From the NCBI GenBank assembly GCA_004321805.1, contig SGZV01000005.1:1-59178 (forward strand): DNA of 59,178 nucleotides, in the 5' to 3' direction. Source of the DNA: an alpha proteobacterium HIMB59. GTDB lineage: Bacteria > Pseudomonadota > Alphaproteobacteria > HIMB59. The notes beneath the pieces were generated by a model. The model saw only the letters and a program-made list of their open reading frames with translations, was not told the origin of the DNA and ran no database searches. Below, in pieces: positions 7,642-17,363 of the stretch. Both the position numbers and the translations under genes were made by a program. Within the stretch, counting starts at the first letter, position 1. Each line of letters starts with the position of its first letter.

Positions 7642-9290
7642 ATTTTTAACTTAGGTTTAATTCCAAGAATACCCAATCCTTTAGAGACAGTTTCTTGATA
7701 TTTTAATAAAAAATTATGTAGCTCAAGTGAGATATTATCATCATTATCTAAAAATCGCATCTCCGGGTTATTTTTAGATGATGACCAGAAAGTATGGAAA
7801 AATGAAGCTAAGCTCTCTAAGTAATGTGCAATTAAATGTACTTCATTTTTATTGTAAGCATTTTGGACAACAATATCCCAGTCATATAATTTCTTATATA
7901 AATTTTTAAGCTCTAGTGAGAAATTTATATTTGTATCAATAACATCTTTTTTTCGATCTAATACAGATTGCGATCTAGCATAGGAATATTGAATATAATA
8001 TATAGGGTTTTCTTTATTTTCTTTTTTTATCAAATCAATATCTAAATCCATATGGGTATCATTTTTTCGATAACACATGAAATAACGAAAGTTATCGATG
8101 CCTATTTCATCAATTAATAAATTTAACTCAAAAATATTACCTTCTCTCTTAGACATTTTTTGAATTTGTCCATCCCTTTTTAAATTTACAATTTGACAGA
8201 AAACTACTGAAAAATCTATGGATGGATATAATGATATTAATGCAGAATATAACCTTTTTAAGTATCCCAAATGATCTGCACCCCAGATATTAATGAGCTT
8301 GTCAAAACCTCTTTTATGTTTATCTACATGGTAAACTATATCATTGGCAAAATATGTTGGTGTCTTGTCATTTTTTGTTAAAGCTCTATCTTCATCGTCT
8401 CCAAAATTAGTGGACTTAAAAATAGTGATTTCATTGTCTTTTAAAGTGTCCTTATAGTCTTTAGGCATTTGTAATTGACCTTTGTAAATAAGATTTTTGC
8501 TGTTTAAAGAATTAATTATCTCTTCAAGATAATTACTTTTCATTACATCTGTTTCATATGTAATGGTATTAAAATGAATTCCAGATTTATTTAAAACTTT
8601 TATGGAGCTATTGACCAAATTTTCAATAGCGAAATTTACTAGCATTAACTCATCCTCAGAGGAAAGATCTTTTTGATTAAATAATTCACTAAATTTTTGA
8701 TAACAAATTTCTGCTATATCTTCGATATAGTCTCCTTTATAGAATTGATTATATTGAAGACTTAAATTTTTTTTGTTTGAAATAGAAAAGAGAATTGATG
8801 ACATAAATTCTTTAATTTGATTACCAGTATTATTTACATAATATTCACGATTAACTTTATTGCCAAAGTATTCATATAAATTTGATAGTACATCTCCTAC
8901 TATAGCTCCCCTTCCATGAGCTAAATGCAAAGGACCAGTGGGATTTGCAGAAACGAATTCAATATTAATTTTTTTATCATTTCTAGGTAATACTCTTTGA
9001 TTATTCAAAAAGTCTTTGAAACTACTGTCAGATACAAAAATATTCAAAAACCCTGGTCCAGCTATCTCTATTTTGTCTACAAAATTTAAAGAAAATTTTT
9101 CAACAATATTTTGAGCAATTAGATTAGGATTTGTCTTTAATAGTTTTGATAATTTCATAGAGATATTTGATGTAAAATCTCCTTTTTGATCAAATAAAGT
9201 TGAAACCTCTATATCATCAATTTTTATATCAATATTGTCATAGCTGTCATTTAAAGATCTAAGCAGTTCAGTTTTAATTTTTTGAAGCAT
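7638..9290 (-). CDS. argS: Arginyl-tRNA synthetase
   Basis: Class I synthetase charging tRNA-Arg. 550 residues. The HIGH-like motif is seen in ANPTGPLHLAHGRGAIVGD, the WGADHLGYLKR region is clear, and a KMSKREGN signature closes the active site. An N-terminal Add-1 domain and a C-terminal DALR anticodon-binding domain (YIQYSYARSQS onward) are present. It overlaps dgt by 17 bases at its start and the small membrane ORF by 4 at its end. Confidence 0.97.
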   Translation of the reverse strand: MLQKIKTELLRSLNDSYDNIDIKIDDIEVSTLFDQKGDFTSNISMKLSKLLKTNPNLIAQNIVEKFSLNFVDKIEIAGPGFLNIFVSDSSFKDFLNNQRVLPRNDKKINIEFVSANPTGPLHLAHGRGAIVGDVLSNLYEYFGNKVNREYYVNNTGNQIKEFMSSILFSISNKKNLSLQYNQFYKGDYIEDIAEICYQKFSELFNQKDLSSEDELMLVNFAIENLVNSSIKVLNKSGIHFNTITYETDVMKSNYLEEIINSLNSKNLIYKGQLQMPKDYKDTLKDNEITIFKSTNFGDDEDRALTKNDKTPTYFANDIVYHVDKHKRGFDKLINIWGADHLGYLKRLYSALISLYPSIDFSVVFCQIVNLKRDGQIQKMSKREGNIFELNLLIDEIGIDNFRYFMCYRKNDTHMDLDIDLIKKENKENPIYYIQYSYARSQSVLDRKKDVIDTNINFSLELKNLYKKLYDWDIVVQNAYNKNEVHLIAHYLESLASFFHTFWSSSKNNPEMRFLDNDDNISLELHNFLLKYQETVSKGLGILGIKPKLKM

Positions 9291-10386
9291 AATTTCTATA
9301 AAAATTTATGGCATACTGATCTGTCATACCACAAACATAATCAACTATAGTTTGTTTTTTCGATTGTTCATTAGTAATTTTTTTTTGCCAGCTTGGAGGC
9401 AATTCTGAAATATTTTCTTTTAAAAAATTTATAATAAAAACTAAAATTTTTTCGGCATGAGTTCTATTATTATAGACAAAATCAGATGTATAAAAATGTT
9501 CGAAAAGATAACTTTTCATTAGGTTTACTTTTTCTTGAATATTAGCACTGAATCTTACATAAAATTCAGATGAATTTATAATGTCATCATATGATTTTAA
9601 GTTTGAATTTTTTAATTTTAACTCAGTCTCTTTAATCAAATTTAACACTAAATAATTTATAACCTGCCTTGTAAAATAATTACGTGCAACTTTATCATCT
9701 AAAGAGAACAAATAATCAAAATCAATAAATTCAAATAAAATATTATTTTTAGATAATTTTTTTAGACTCAATATTTCTGATCTAATTCCATCATCAAAAT
9801 CATGAGCAATATAAGCAATATCATCTGATATGGATGCAATTTGAGCCTCCAAAGAGGGATATTTGTTAAGATTAAAACTAAATTCAGGTGATAAGTTGTA
9901 TTCATGAATGGGATCTTGTATTGGTCCATTGTGTTTAATCAAGCCGTCCAAAGTTTCCCATGAAAGATTTAAGCCATCGTAGCTTACATATTTTTTCTCT
10001 AAAAGGGTAACCTGCCTAAACGATTGAATATTATGATCAAAATTATGATCTAACTCTTGAGATATTATATCCTCTCCCACATGACCAAATGGACTATGTC
10101 CTAAATCATGACATAGTGAAATACATTCAGCTAAATCTTCATTTAATTGAAATTTTCGACTTACTGATCGAGCAATTTGAGATACCTCTAGTGTATGAGT
10201 TAAACGATTTCGATAATAATCACCTTTTTCAAACATAAAAACTTGAGTTTTATCCTTAAGTTTTCTAAAAGCTGTTGAATGATAAATACGATCGCGGTCT
10301 CGTTCATAGGGTAATCGGTGATCAGTACTCACCTCATATAGTCTTCCTTTTGAATTTTCATTTAAAGCTGATAGATTGTTAAACAT
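9274..10386 (-). CDS. dgt: Deoxyguanosinetriphosphate triphosphohydrolase-like protein (HD domain)
   Basis: Hydrolyses dNTPs, typically dGTP to deoxyguanosine and triphosphate. 370 residues. HD-domain ligands appear in RLTHTLEVSQIARS and CHDLGHSPFGHVGED. The family N-terminus SKGRLYEVSTDHRLPYERD and RDRIYHSTAFRKL places the true start at Met 10386. A 15-residue upstream extension reads into the opposite erpA gene and has no family similarity, so it is rejected. The start abuts the erpA start with no base between. Confidence 0.93.
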   Translation of the reverse strand: MFNNLSALNENSKGRLYEVSTDHRLPYERDRDRIYHSTAFRKLKDKTQVFMFEKGDYYRNRLTHTLEVSQIARSVSRKFQLNEDLAECISLCHDLGHSPFGHVGEDIISQELDHNFDHNIQSFRQVTLLEKKYVSYDGLNLSWETLDGLIKHNGPIQDPIHEYNLSPEFSFNLNKYPSLEAQIASISDDIAYIAHDFDDGIRSEILSLKKLSKNNILFEFIDFDYLFSLDDKVARNYFTRQVINYLVLNLIKETELKLKNSNLKSYDDIINSSEFYVRFSANIQEKVNLMKSYLFEHFYTSDFVYNNRTHAEKILVFIINFLKENISELPPSWQKKITNEQSKKQTIVDYVCGMTDQYAINFYRNYASKN

Positions 10387-10713
10387 ATGGGAAATATTAA
10401 TATAACAGATAAGGCAATAAGTAAAATTCAAGAAGTTTTATCCTCCCAAAAAATGAAATATTTTAGAATTAAAGTTAAAGGTGGGGGCTGTTCTGGTTTC
10501 CAGTATATATTTAAAAGCGATAATGAGCTTAATCATGAAAAAGATGAAGTTTTTAATTTTAATGATTTGAAAGTTCTTATTGATAAAAACTCCTTAGAGT
10601 TTATTGATCAATCTGAGCTTGATTATAAAGAAGAAATGATAGGTTCAAGTTTTAGTATATCCAATCCTAAAGCGAAAAATTCATGTGGATGCGGTAGTTC
10701 CTTTAGTATCTAA
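10387..10713 (+). CDS. erpA: Iron-sulfur cluster insertion protein ErpA (A-type carrier)
   Basis: A-type carrier delivering Fe-S clusters to apoproteins. 108 residues with the three ligand cysteines Cys35 (KGGGCSGFQY), Cys100 and Cys102. The C-terminus NSCGCGSSFSI matches ErpA better than IscA, which usually ends CGCGESF. ATG at 10387 lies directly against the divergent dgt ATG, so its promoter must lie inside dgt coding sequence or the mRNA is leaderless. xthA follows after a single base. Confidence 0.92.
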   Translation: MGNINITDKAISKIQEVLSSQKMKYFRIKVKGGGCSGFQYIFKSDNELNHEKDEVFNFNDLKVLIDKNSLEFIDQSELDYKEEMIGSSFSISNPKAKNSCGCGSSFSI

Positions 10714-10714
10714 A

Positions 10715-11482
10715 TTGAAAATAATCAGTTGGAATGTTAATTCTCTTCGTGCGAGGGAGCCCTTAGTTCAAAAACTAATCCAAAAGGAAAAACCAGATAT
10801 TTTGTGCATTCAAGAGCTCAAGATTGATGATCAAAAATATGTTTTAGATTTTTTTAACCCCTATCATTATACAACAATTAGTCAAAATCAAAAAAGCTAT
10901 AACGGAGTATCAATTTCATATCAAAAAGAATTATTAATAAAAGATTTAACTATTTCTGAGTTAAATACACTTCAGGCAAGAAATAATGTTTTGCTTCTTG
11001 AAAAAGAAGGAATAGCTATAATTAACAATTATTTTCCAAATGGAAACCCTATCGATACAGAAAAATTTTCTTATAAGCTTGAATGGATGGATCTCTTATA
11101 TAATCAATTAAAGCAATTAAAAAAAAATTATGAAGTAATTGTAACAGGTGATTTTAACGTCATACCCGCAGATGACGATGCTCATGATATAAAAAAATAT
11201 CGAAAAGATGCCCTAGCACAACCAGAAACCAGAAAAGAATTTTATAAATTACTGAATTTAGATTTATTAGATGTCTTTGAAAATGAACCAAAAAAAAATA
11301 GCTATACTTTTTTTGATTATAAAACTTATAAATTCGGAAAAGAAGAAGGTATAAGAATTGATTTTTTTTTAGTATCACCTTTTTTAAAAAGTAAAGTCAT
11401 GAAGATTAAGGTTCTTAAAGAATATCGAGATATGGAAAGACCCTCTGATCACTGCCCAATACTTATGGATTTAAATATCTGA
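10715..11482 (+). CDS. xthA: Exodeoxyribonuclease III
   Basis: AP endonuclease and 3'-5' exonuclease of base excision repair. The 255-residue protein starts at a TTG (10715), giving (M)KIISWNVNSLRAREP, which matches the family N-terminus. An ATG 30 bases upstream adds residues unrelated to the family and lies inside erpA. Conserved features are CIQELKID, GDFNVIPADDDAHD and the C-terminal RPSDHCPILMDL with the catalytic Asp-His. It overlaps the convergent ilvD by 12 bases. Confidence 0.93.
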   Translation: MKIISWNVNSLRAREPLVQKLIQKEKPDILCIQELKIDDQKYVLDFFNPYHYTTISQNQKSYNGVSISYQKELLIKDLTISELNTLQARNNVLLLEKEGIAIINNYFPNGNPIDTEKFSYKLEWMDLLYNQLKQLKKNYEVIVTGDFNVIPADDDAHDIKKYRKDALAQPETRKEFYKLLNLDLLDVFENEPKKNSYTFFDYKTYKFGKEEGIRIDFFLVSPFLKSKVMKIKVLKEYRDMERPSDHCPILMDLNI

Positions 11483-13183
11483 ATAAACTCTTTTTTCTTT
11501 TTTTCCACCTGGGTGTGTGACAGCACCAAGATGCGCAGGTCCTACAGTTTGAGCGTATTTCCAAAGAGTCCCTGAATGAAAATGAGGCTCTTTTGGCTTC
11601 CATTGAGATTTTCTTTGTTCTAAGATTTCAGAAGATACATTTAAATCTAATCGATTGTTTTCAGCATCAATCTCAATTTCATCACCATCTTCTATCAAGG
11701 CTATTGGTCCACAATCATATGCTTCTGGACCGACATGACCTATACAAAAACCCCTAGTCCCACCTGAGAAACGACCATCAGTAATTAAAGCAACCTCTTC
11801 ACCCATTCCTTGACCATAAATTGCGCTAGTTGTAGATAACATCTCTCTCATGCCTGGACCTCCCTTTGGTCCTTCATATCTAATGACAACAACATTTCCT
11901 GGTTTAATTTTACCCTCTAACACAGCTGATAAGGCCTCCTCTTCACGATCAAAACAAATAGCATTTCCTTTAAACTGGAGTTTCTTTAAACCTGCTATTT
12001 TCACAATAGCACCATCTGGAGCTAGGCTACCTTTTAATCCAACAACACCACCAGAGTGGCTAATAGGATTAGAAATTGGGTAAATCACATCTTGATCTTT
12101 TGGAAGCACAACATCTTTAACATTTTCAGATAAAGTTTTTCCAGTAACTGTAATACAGGATCCATCTATAAGACCACCATCAATTAAAGTTTTAATTAAA
12201 ACAGGTACTCCTCCAACTTCATAAAGATCTTTAGCTACGTATTTTCCACCAGGGGCAAGATTACCAATGTAGGGTGTTGATTGAAATATTTTGGTAACAT
12301 CTTCAAGGGTAAAATCAATACCAGCCTCATGAGCTATTGCAGGTAAGTGTAAACCTGCATTTGTTGATCCACCTGAAGCAGAAACAACTATAGCTGCATT
12401 TATTAAAGATTGTTTCGTAACAATATCTCTAGGTTTTAAATTTTTTTCAATTAAATCCATTACAACTTTTCCACTTTCATAAGCATACTGATCCCTACTC
12501 TCATAAGGAGCTGGTGTCATAGCAGATCCTGGAAGTGCTAATCCAATAGTTTCAGAAACACAAGCCATCGTATTAGCAGTAAATTGGCCTCCACAAGAGC
12601 CCGCTGAAGGACAGGCAACACATTCTAGCTCATGTAATTCTTCATCAGTCATATTTCCGCTTGAATGTTTTCCAACAGCCTCAAATACATCGACAATTGT
12701 CACATCTTTACCTTTATGCACACCCGGAAGTATTGAACCACCATACATAAAAACAGAGGGAACATTTAAACGAACCATTGCCATCATCATACCTGGCAAA
12801 GATTTATCACAGCCAGCTAAACCAACTAAAGCATCATAGCAATGACCTCTAACAGCTAATTCTACAGAGTCGGCGATAATCTCACGACTAGTTAATGAAG
12901 ATTTCATGCCCTCATGACCCATAGCTATTCCATCAGTCACGGTAATTGTAGTAAATTCTCTTGGGGTACCGTTCGCATCTTTAACACCTTTTTTTGCAGC
13001 CTGAGCTTGTCTTGATAAAGAAATATTACAAGGTGCTGCTTCATTCCAGGTAGTAGCTACACCAACAAAGGGTTGTTTGATGTCTTTTTCAGTCATGCCC
13101 ATAGCATAATAAAAGGCACGATGAGGAGCAGAATTAGGTCCTACTGATACATGACGACTTGGTAATTTCTTTTTATCAACCAT
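11471..13183 (-). CDS. ilvD: Dihydroxy-acid dehydratase
   Basis: Dehydrates 2,3-dihydroxy acids in valine and isoleucine synthesis, using an Fe-S cluster. 570 residues. Cysteine motifs are in LAGCDKSLPGMMMA and CVACPSAGSCGGQFTANTMA, with C-terminal LITDGRFSGGTRGFCIGH. The three cysteines (in the NEAAPCNISL, AGCDKS and CPSAGSCGGQ regions) fit the [2Fe-2S] or [4Fe-4S] IlvD family. The start overlaps the valS stop by one base, so it is transcribed with valS. Confidence 0.97.
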   Translation of the reverse strand: MVDKKKLPSRHVSVGPNSAPHRAFYYAMGMTEKDIKQPFVGVATTWNEAAPCNISLSRQAQAAKKGVKDANGTPREFTTITVTDGIAMGHEGMKSSLTSREIIADSVELAVRGHCYDALVGLAGCDKSLPGMMMAMVRLNVPSVFMYGGSILPGVHKGKDVTIVDVFEAVGKHSSGNMTDEELHELECVACPSAGSCGGQFTANTMACVSETIGLALPGSAMTPAPYESRDQYAYESGKVVMDLIEKNLKPRDIVTKQSLINAAIVVSASGGSTNAGLHLPAIAHEAGIDFTLEDVTKIFQSTPYIGNLAPGGKYVAKDLYEVGGVPVLIKTLIDGGLIDGSCITVTGKTLSENVKDVVLPKDQDVIYPISNPISHSGGVVGLKGSLAPDGAIVKIAGLKKLQFKGNAICFDREEEALSAVLEGKIKPGNVVVIRYEGPKGGPGMREMLSTTSAIYGQGMGEEVALITDGRFSGGTRGFCIGHVGPEAYDCGPIALIEDGDEIEIDAENNRLDLNVSSEILEQRKSQWKPKEPHFHSGTLWKYAQTVGPAHLGAVTHPGGKKEKRVYSDI

Positions 13184-15777
13184 TACAGATTGGACAATAT
13201 ACTATCTATTTTAGATAATTCCAAATTAATAGCTGCTTGTCTTTGAGTGTTTTGTTCAATAAGTTCTTTTGGAGCCCTCTCAGTAAAATTAGGGTTTGAT
13301 AAATTTTTATCTATATTAATTTTTTCTTTTTGAAGACTTTGTTGATTTTCTTTTAATTTATTTTTAATTTTATCGCTATCAATCTGATTTGTTTCTAAAA
13401 TAAAATCATATTTTTTAAATGGAAGCTTAACCCCTGATTGTAGTTTCTCTAAAGATAATTGTTTTCGAGTTAAAAATTCCAAAATACTTTGATTATTTAT
13501 AAATAAATTTTGAAGATCTTTGTTTTCAGAAAAAATCAATACTGAATCTTCTTTTTTAATTTCAAAAAGTTTTTCAATTGATCTGTATTCTTCAATAAAA
13601 TCAATGAAGTCCTCTGTTTGATTAACTAAACTTTCATCGATGCTAACATCAGTATAATTCCATTGATAAGTCATTAAGATAGAGTCATTATTTTTTGACC
13701 AAAGTTTTTCAGTTATAAAAGGTATAATAGGATGTAATAATTGAAGTAAAGAATTAAATACTAAATGGAAAGTGTAAATCGTTTCTTTTCGATATTCGTT
13801 GGAGTCTAATAAATTTTTTGATAATTCGATATACCAATCACAAAATGTATGCCATGTGAAGTGATAAAGTTGATTTGCTACTTCATGAAAATAATAATTT
13901 TGATAATTATCCTGAATAGATTGATATAGTTTTTGAAATTCACTGATAATCCAATGATTAAACATGTGTTTAGGATTTGGTTTTTCGTTTTGCTCTAAAG
14001 GATAAATTGATTTAAATTCTGCAAACTTGTAAGCATTAGTTATTTTTGTTACGAAATTTCTATATCCTGCAATCCTTTGCTCACTTAATCGGACATCTCT
14101 ACCTGGCGTATTAAGTGATGTTAAAGTAAAACGTAGAGTATCAGCCCCATATTTATCTATTATTTCAAGAGGATCAATGACATTGCCCTTTGACTTTGAC
14201 ATTTTTTGACCCTTTTCATCTCTAACTAATGCATGGACATAAACTGTGTGGAAGGGAGTTGTCTGCATAAATTTATTACCCATCATCATCATCCTCGCTA
14301 CCCAGAAAAAAATAATATCAAACCCTGTAACTAAAACAGAGTTAGGATAGAAATATTCAAGTGTCTTTTCTTGATTTGGCCATCCAAGAGTACTAAACGG
14401 CCATAAAGCTGAAGAAAACCATGTATCTAAGACATCTTTATCTCTTTTTAGAATAATTTTGTCAGCTTTATAGTAGTCAATTGCTAATTGCTTAGCCTCT
14501 TCCTCTGTTTCTGCACAAAATTCTTTTCCATCTGGTCCATACCAAACTGGAATTTGGTGCCCCCACCATATTTGACGAGATATACACCAAGGTCGAATAT
14601 TTTCCATCCACTGAAAATATGTCTTTTCCCAGTTCGAGGGAAAAAATTTAGTTTCCCCCTCTTTTACTACTTTCATTGCTTGTTTTGCGAGCTCTTCTGC
14701 ATTGCAAAACCATTGATTTGTTAAATAAGGTTCTACTATTGTATTTGAACGATCTCCATAAGGAATAGTTGTTTTATAATCTTCAATTTTTTCAATATAG
14801 CCTTGGTCTTTCAAATTTTTGACAATTAATTTTCTAGCTTCAAATCTATCTAAACCAGCATACTCTTCTGGACATTTATCATTAAGAGTACCGTCATCAT
14901 TTAAAATATTTAAAAGTTCTAAATTATGCCTCTTTCCAACTTCAAAATCATTAAAATCATGAGCGGGAGTAATTTTTACTGCACCGCTTCCCATCTCAGG
15001 ATCAGAATATTCATCAAAAATAAGAGGTATTTTTCTATCAGTAAGAGGTATCGTAAATGTAATATCTTTTAATGATTGATAGCGATCATCAGTGGGGTTA
15101 ACTGCAATTGCAGTATCTCCAAATATTGTTTCAGGTCTAACAGTAGCAACCGTTATCGTCTCCCCATTGGAAGATGGGTATTTAATATAATAAATCTGTG
15201 TACTTACATCTGTAGGTACTACCTCTAAATCTGAAATTGCCGTTTTAAACTTTGTATCCCAATTGACTAAAGTCTGGCCCTTATAGATTAAACCCTCATT
15301 GTATAAGGAAACGAATACTTTTCTAACAGCAGAAGATAAACCTTCATCCATAGTAAATCTCTCTCTAGACCAATCACAAGAGCTACCTAATCTTTTTAGT
15401 TGGTTAATAATTGTTGATCCTGAGTACTCTTTCCATTCCCAGACTTTTTTAATAAATTCTTCTCTAGATAAATCTTTACGATAAATATTTTTTTCTTCTA
15501 AATTTCTTTCAACTACCATTTGAGTAGCTATGCCAGCATGATCTGTGCCTGGTTGCCATAATGTGTTGTAGCCGTTCATTCTGTGATATCGAACTAAAAT
15601 ATCCTGAATAGTATTATTTAAAGCATGTCCCATATGCAAAGAACCAGTTACATTTGGCGGCGGTATACAGATTGAGAAATTTTTATCGAAATTATATGTT
15701 GGTTTGAAACAACCTTTATCTATCCATTCTTGATAAATTTCAGTTTCATATTTTTTTTTGTCTTGGAGATCATCCAT
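13183..15777 (-). CDS. valS: Valyl-tRNA synthetase
   Basis: Class I synthetase with an editing domain. 864 residues. The HIGH motif is in PPPNVTGSLHMGHALNNT (about 37-54), the CP1 editing region includes TVRPETIFGDTAIAVNP and GSGAVKITPAHDFNDFEVG, and KMSKSKGNVIDP is the second active-site signature. A C-terminal coiled coil (about 800-864) contacts the tRNA. It is encoded 3 bases downstream of the methyltransferase gene, suggesting one transcript with that gene and ilvD. Confidence 0.97.
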   Translation of the reverse strand: MDDLQDKKKYETEIYQEWIDKGCFKPTYNFDKNFSICIPPPNVTGSLHMGHALNNTIQDILVRYHRMNGYNTLWQPGTDHAGIATQMVVERNLEEKNIYRKDLSREEFIKKVWEWKEYSGSTIINQLKRLGSSCDWSRERFTMDEGLSSAVRKVFVSLYNEGLIYKGQTLVNWDTKFKTAISDLEVVPTDVSTQIYYIKYPSSNGETITVATVRPETIFGDTAIAVNPTDDRYQSLKDITFTIPLTDRKIPLIFDEYSDPEMGSGAVKITPAHDFNDFEVGKRHNLELLNILNDDGTLNDKCPEEYAGLDRFEARKLIVKNLKDQGYIEKIEDYKTTIPYGDRSNTIVEPYLTNQWFCNAEELAKQAMKVVKEGETKFFPSNWEKTYFQWMENIRPWCISRQIWWGHQIPVWYGPDGKEFCAETEEEAKQLAIDYYKADKIILKRDKDVLDTWFSSALWPFSTLGWPNQEKTLEYFYPNSVLVTGFDIIFFWVARMMMMGNKFMQTTPFHTVYVHALVRDEKGQKMSKSKGNVIDPLEIIDKYGADTLRFTLTSLNTPGRDVRLSEQRIAGYRNFVTKITNAYKFAEFKSIYPLEQNEKPNPKHMFNHWIISEFQKLYQSIQDNYQNYYFHEVANQLYHFTWHTFCDWYIELSKNLLDSNEYRKETIYTFHLVFNSLLQLLHPIIPFITEKLWSKNNDSILMTYQWNYTDVSIDESLVNQTEDFIDFIEEYRSIEKLFEIKKEDSVLIFSENKDLQNLFINNQSILEFLTRKQLSLEKLQSGVKLPFKKYDFILETNQIDSDKIKNKLKENQQSLQKEKINIDKNLSNPNFTERAPKELIEQNTQRQAAINLELSKIDSILSNL

Positions 15778-15780
15778 AAA

Positions 15781-16443
15781 TTAAAAAACAAATTGTTCTT
15801 TTTTATGAAATTTATAAATTAATGAGGAAGAAGCCTCATCGATGATAAAACGATTACAGTTACCATTCACTTTTTGATATTTGATAATTTTATGTTTGAA
15901 TTCCTGATTATCAATAATGCAAATAATCTGAGCATTATCGTCAGATTTACTGATAATTTGATGAGGTTCATCATCAAGAGATCCATTTATTAAAATCTTT
16001 TGATATTTGCTTATATTAGGATTTTTATTTGCGAAGAAATTTTCAATACTACTTTTCAGTAATTTAGCTGAAAATAATTCAGATTTCATACTATCATTAA
16101 AACTTTTGATCATCTCCTCCGATGATTCAATACAATCAATGTTGTTGGTAAATTGATTTAATATAGAAGTGGTTGTTCCAAAACCAGATCCAATTTCTAA
16201 TATATTATTATGATAAGAAGGGTTTAAAGCTTGAACTAAATGAAAAGATGTTAATGGAGGTAATACAAACCTACCATCGTTTAAGTGAATAATGCTATCG
16301 GAGTAAGAAAGATGTTTAAAATTATTTGGAAAAAGACTCTCTCTAGGAAATAATTCAATTTTTTCAATTAATGAAGCGTTACTAATTCTGTTGGCTCTTA
16401 ACTGGTTTAAGACCATGTTATTTCTTGCTTCTTCAAAATTCAT
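15781..16443 (-). CDS. Protein-L-isoaspartate O-methyltransferase family protein
   Basis: SAM-dependent methyltransferase resembling PIMT (Pcm), which repairs isoaspartyl residues. 220 residues. The N-terminal MVLNQLRANRISN segment is typical of alphaproteobacterial PIMT-like proteins near valS. The SAM site is ILEIGSGFGTTTSIL (about 81-95), preceded by a PPLTSFHLVQAL segment similar to the family's substrate loop. The C-terminal half is divergent, so activity on isoaspartate is not certain. The tolC gene often found next to this pair is absent. Confidence 0.8.
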   Translation of the reverse strand: MNFEEARNNMVLNQLRANRISNASLIEKIELFPRESLFPNNFKHLSYSDSIIHLNDGRFVLPPLTSFHLVQALNPSYHNNILEIGSGFGTTTSILNQFTNNIDCIESSEEMIKSFNDSMKSELFSAKLLKSSIENFFANKNPNISKYQKILINGSLDDEPHQIISKSDDNAQIICIIDNQEFKHKIIKYQKVNGNCNRFIIDEASSSLIYKFHKKEQFVF

Positions 16444-16531
16444 AATAATTTGAATTTATAGCAAAAAATAAAGACTTTCATAGATCATTATCGACTCAGA
16501 TCTAGAAGAATTTTAGGGAGTAAGAGAATAT

Positions 16532-17110
16532 ATGTATCTTATAAAAATTATTTTTATTCTTTTGATCCCATTAACAGTATTTGGCCATCAACCTGTGATT
16601 AATGATCAAAACACTAACAGTTTAAGTTCTGCCTATGTCATAGAAAAACCCGAAGTTTCAAAAGCGATATATGGAAATCTTCAAGGTGAGCCACATTACT
16701 ACTTAATTGGTTCTGAAAAAGAATTTAATTTTTATGCTGGTATTACTGTTCCAAAGATAGATGAATGCCCTACTTTTAGAAAATTCTCTTTTAATGTTAT
16801 TAAAATGAATAATTCTGAAGAAATTATTATTGAACAAATAGATGGCAACAGTTTTGAATGGTGGGAATGGTATGAGCCATATGGAAAAAAGTGGTATTGG
16901 ATTGGTCCAGAGATTGGCGCTGAGTTTAAAAGCAATACTATTTATGAACCTGGTAATTATTATATAAAAGTTTTTAATGAGTCTAATACAGGAAACTATG
17001 TATTAGCAACTGGCGATATAGAAAAATTTGGCCCACTTGTTATAGCAAAATTACCTTTGATAATGCCTAAAGTAAATGAATTCTGGAATAAAGAATTTTG
17101 TGTTAATTAA
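16532..17110 (+). CDS. Secreted protein of unknown function
   Basis: 192 residues with a clear Sec signal peptide: hydrophobic MYLIKIIFILLIPLTVFG, then probable cleavage near VFG-HQP. The mature part is rich in Trp/Tyr, with a WWEWYEP run, and looks beta-rich; a YEPGNYYIKVFNESNTGNYVLATG stretch resembles pre-peptidase-like beta sandwich domains (weak inference; longest quoted part trimmed: GNYYIKVFNESNTGNYV). It contains two cysteines, one in the middle and one near the C-terminus, that could form a disulfide. An AGGGAG-type Shine-Dalgarno lies upstream. I do not recognise the function. Confidence 0.75.
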   Translation: MYLIKIIFILLIPLTVFGHQPVINDQNTNSLSSAYVIEKPEVSKAIYGNLQGEPHYYLIGSEKEFNFYAGITVPKIDECPTFRKFSFNVIKMNNSEEIIIEQIDGNSFEWWEWYEPYGKKWYWIGPEIGAEFKSNTIYEPGNYYIKVFNESNTGNYVLATGDIEKFGPLVIAKLPLIMPKVNEFWNKEFCVN

Positions 17111-17219
17111 TTAATAACTATTTTTCCACAGTTTTCTTTAACTTCAAAAGATAATCATATTTTTTTAATGTAAAATCAAATTACCTATAAGGGTAGGTAT
17201 AAGGTTGGAGGTTATAAAG

Positions 17220-17246
17220 ATGAAGCCACCAAAGTATATAAGTTAA
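17220..17246 (+). CDS. Possible 8-codon leader or mini peptide (MKPPKYIS)
   Basis: ATG at 17220 is preceded by a perfect GGAGG (17207-17211) with 8-base spacing, one of the best ribosome sites in the whole window. It encodes only MKPPKYIS before TAA. The Pro-Pro pair could slow ribosomes. Hairpins and a terminator follow at once. This could be a regulatory leader peptide, a translated small RNA, or a chance match. Confidence 0.3.
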   Translation: MKPPKYIS

Positions 17247-17267
17247 CATTGCGTAACTTTAAATATC

Positions 17268-17290
17268 AAAATCTCTTTTAAAGAGATTTT
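17268..17290. repeat. 23-base palindrome (hairpin)
   Basis: AAAATCTCTTT and its exact reverse complement AAAGAGATTTT flank a single T. In RNA it would form an 8-bp AAAATCTC/GAGATTTT stem with a short A/T loop. It lies between the mini-ORF and the terminator hairpin. Confidence 0.6.
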
Positions 17291-17317
17291 CTTAGTGCAA
17301 ACTAAGAAGTATATACA

Positions 17318-17361
17318 AAGAATGGACTTACCATTGTTCATAACTTTGGTAAGCCATTCTT
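17318..17361 (+). terminator. Strong terminator hairpin, possibly bidirectional
   Basis: Arms AAGAATGG (17318-17325) and CCATTCTT (17354-17361), plus CTTACCA (17327-17333) and TGGTAAG (17347-17353), give about 15 pairs with one bulged A and a 13-base loop. On the + strand it is followed by a T-rich tract, fitting an intrinsic terminator. It starts 2 bases after the Rieske stop on the other strand, so it may also protect that mRNA's 3' end, although no U tract follows in that direction. Confidence 0.7.
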
Positions 17362-17363
17362 CC

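Noticed and set aside
10387-10431. 45-base upstream extension of dgt
   Set aside because: It lies entirely inside erpA on the other strand, and the family N-terminus starts at the later Met.
10685-10714. ATG start for xthA 30 bases upstream
   Set aside because: The added residues are erpA read in another frame; TTG at 10715 gives the exonuclease III N-terminus.
11160-11378. 72-codon leftward ORF opposite xthA
   Set aside because: Shadow of a strongly supported gene, with no motif or ribosome site.
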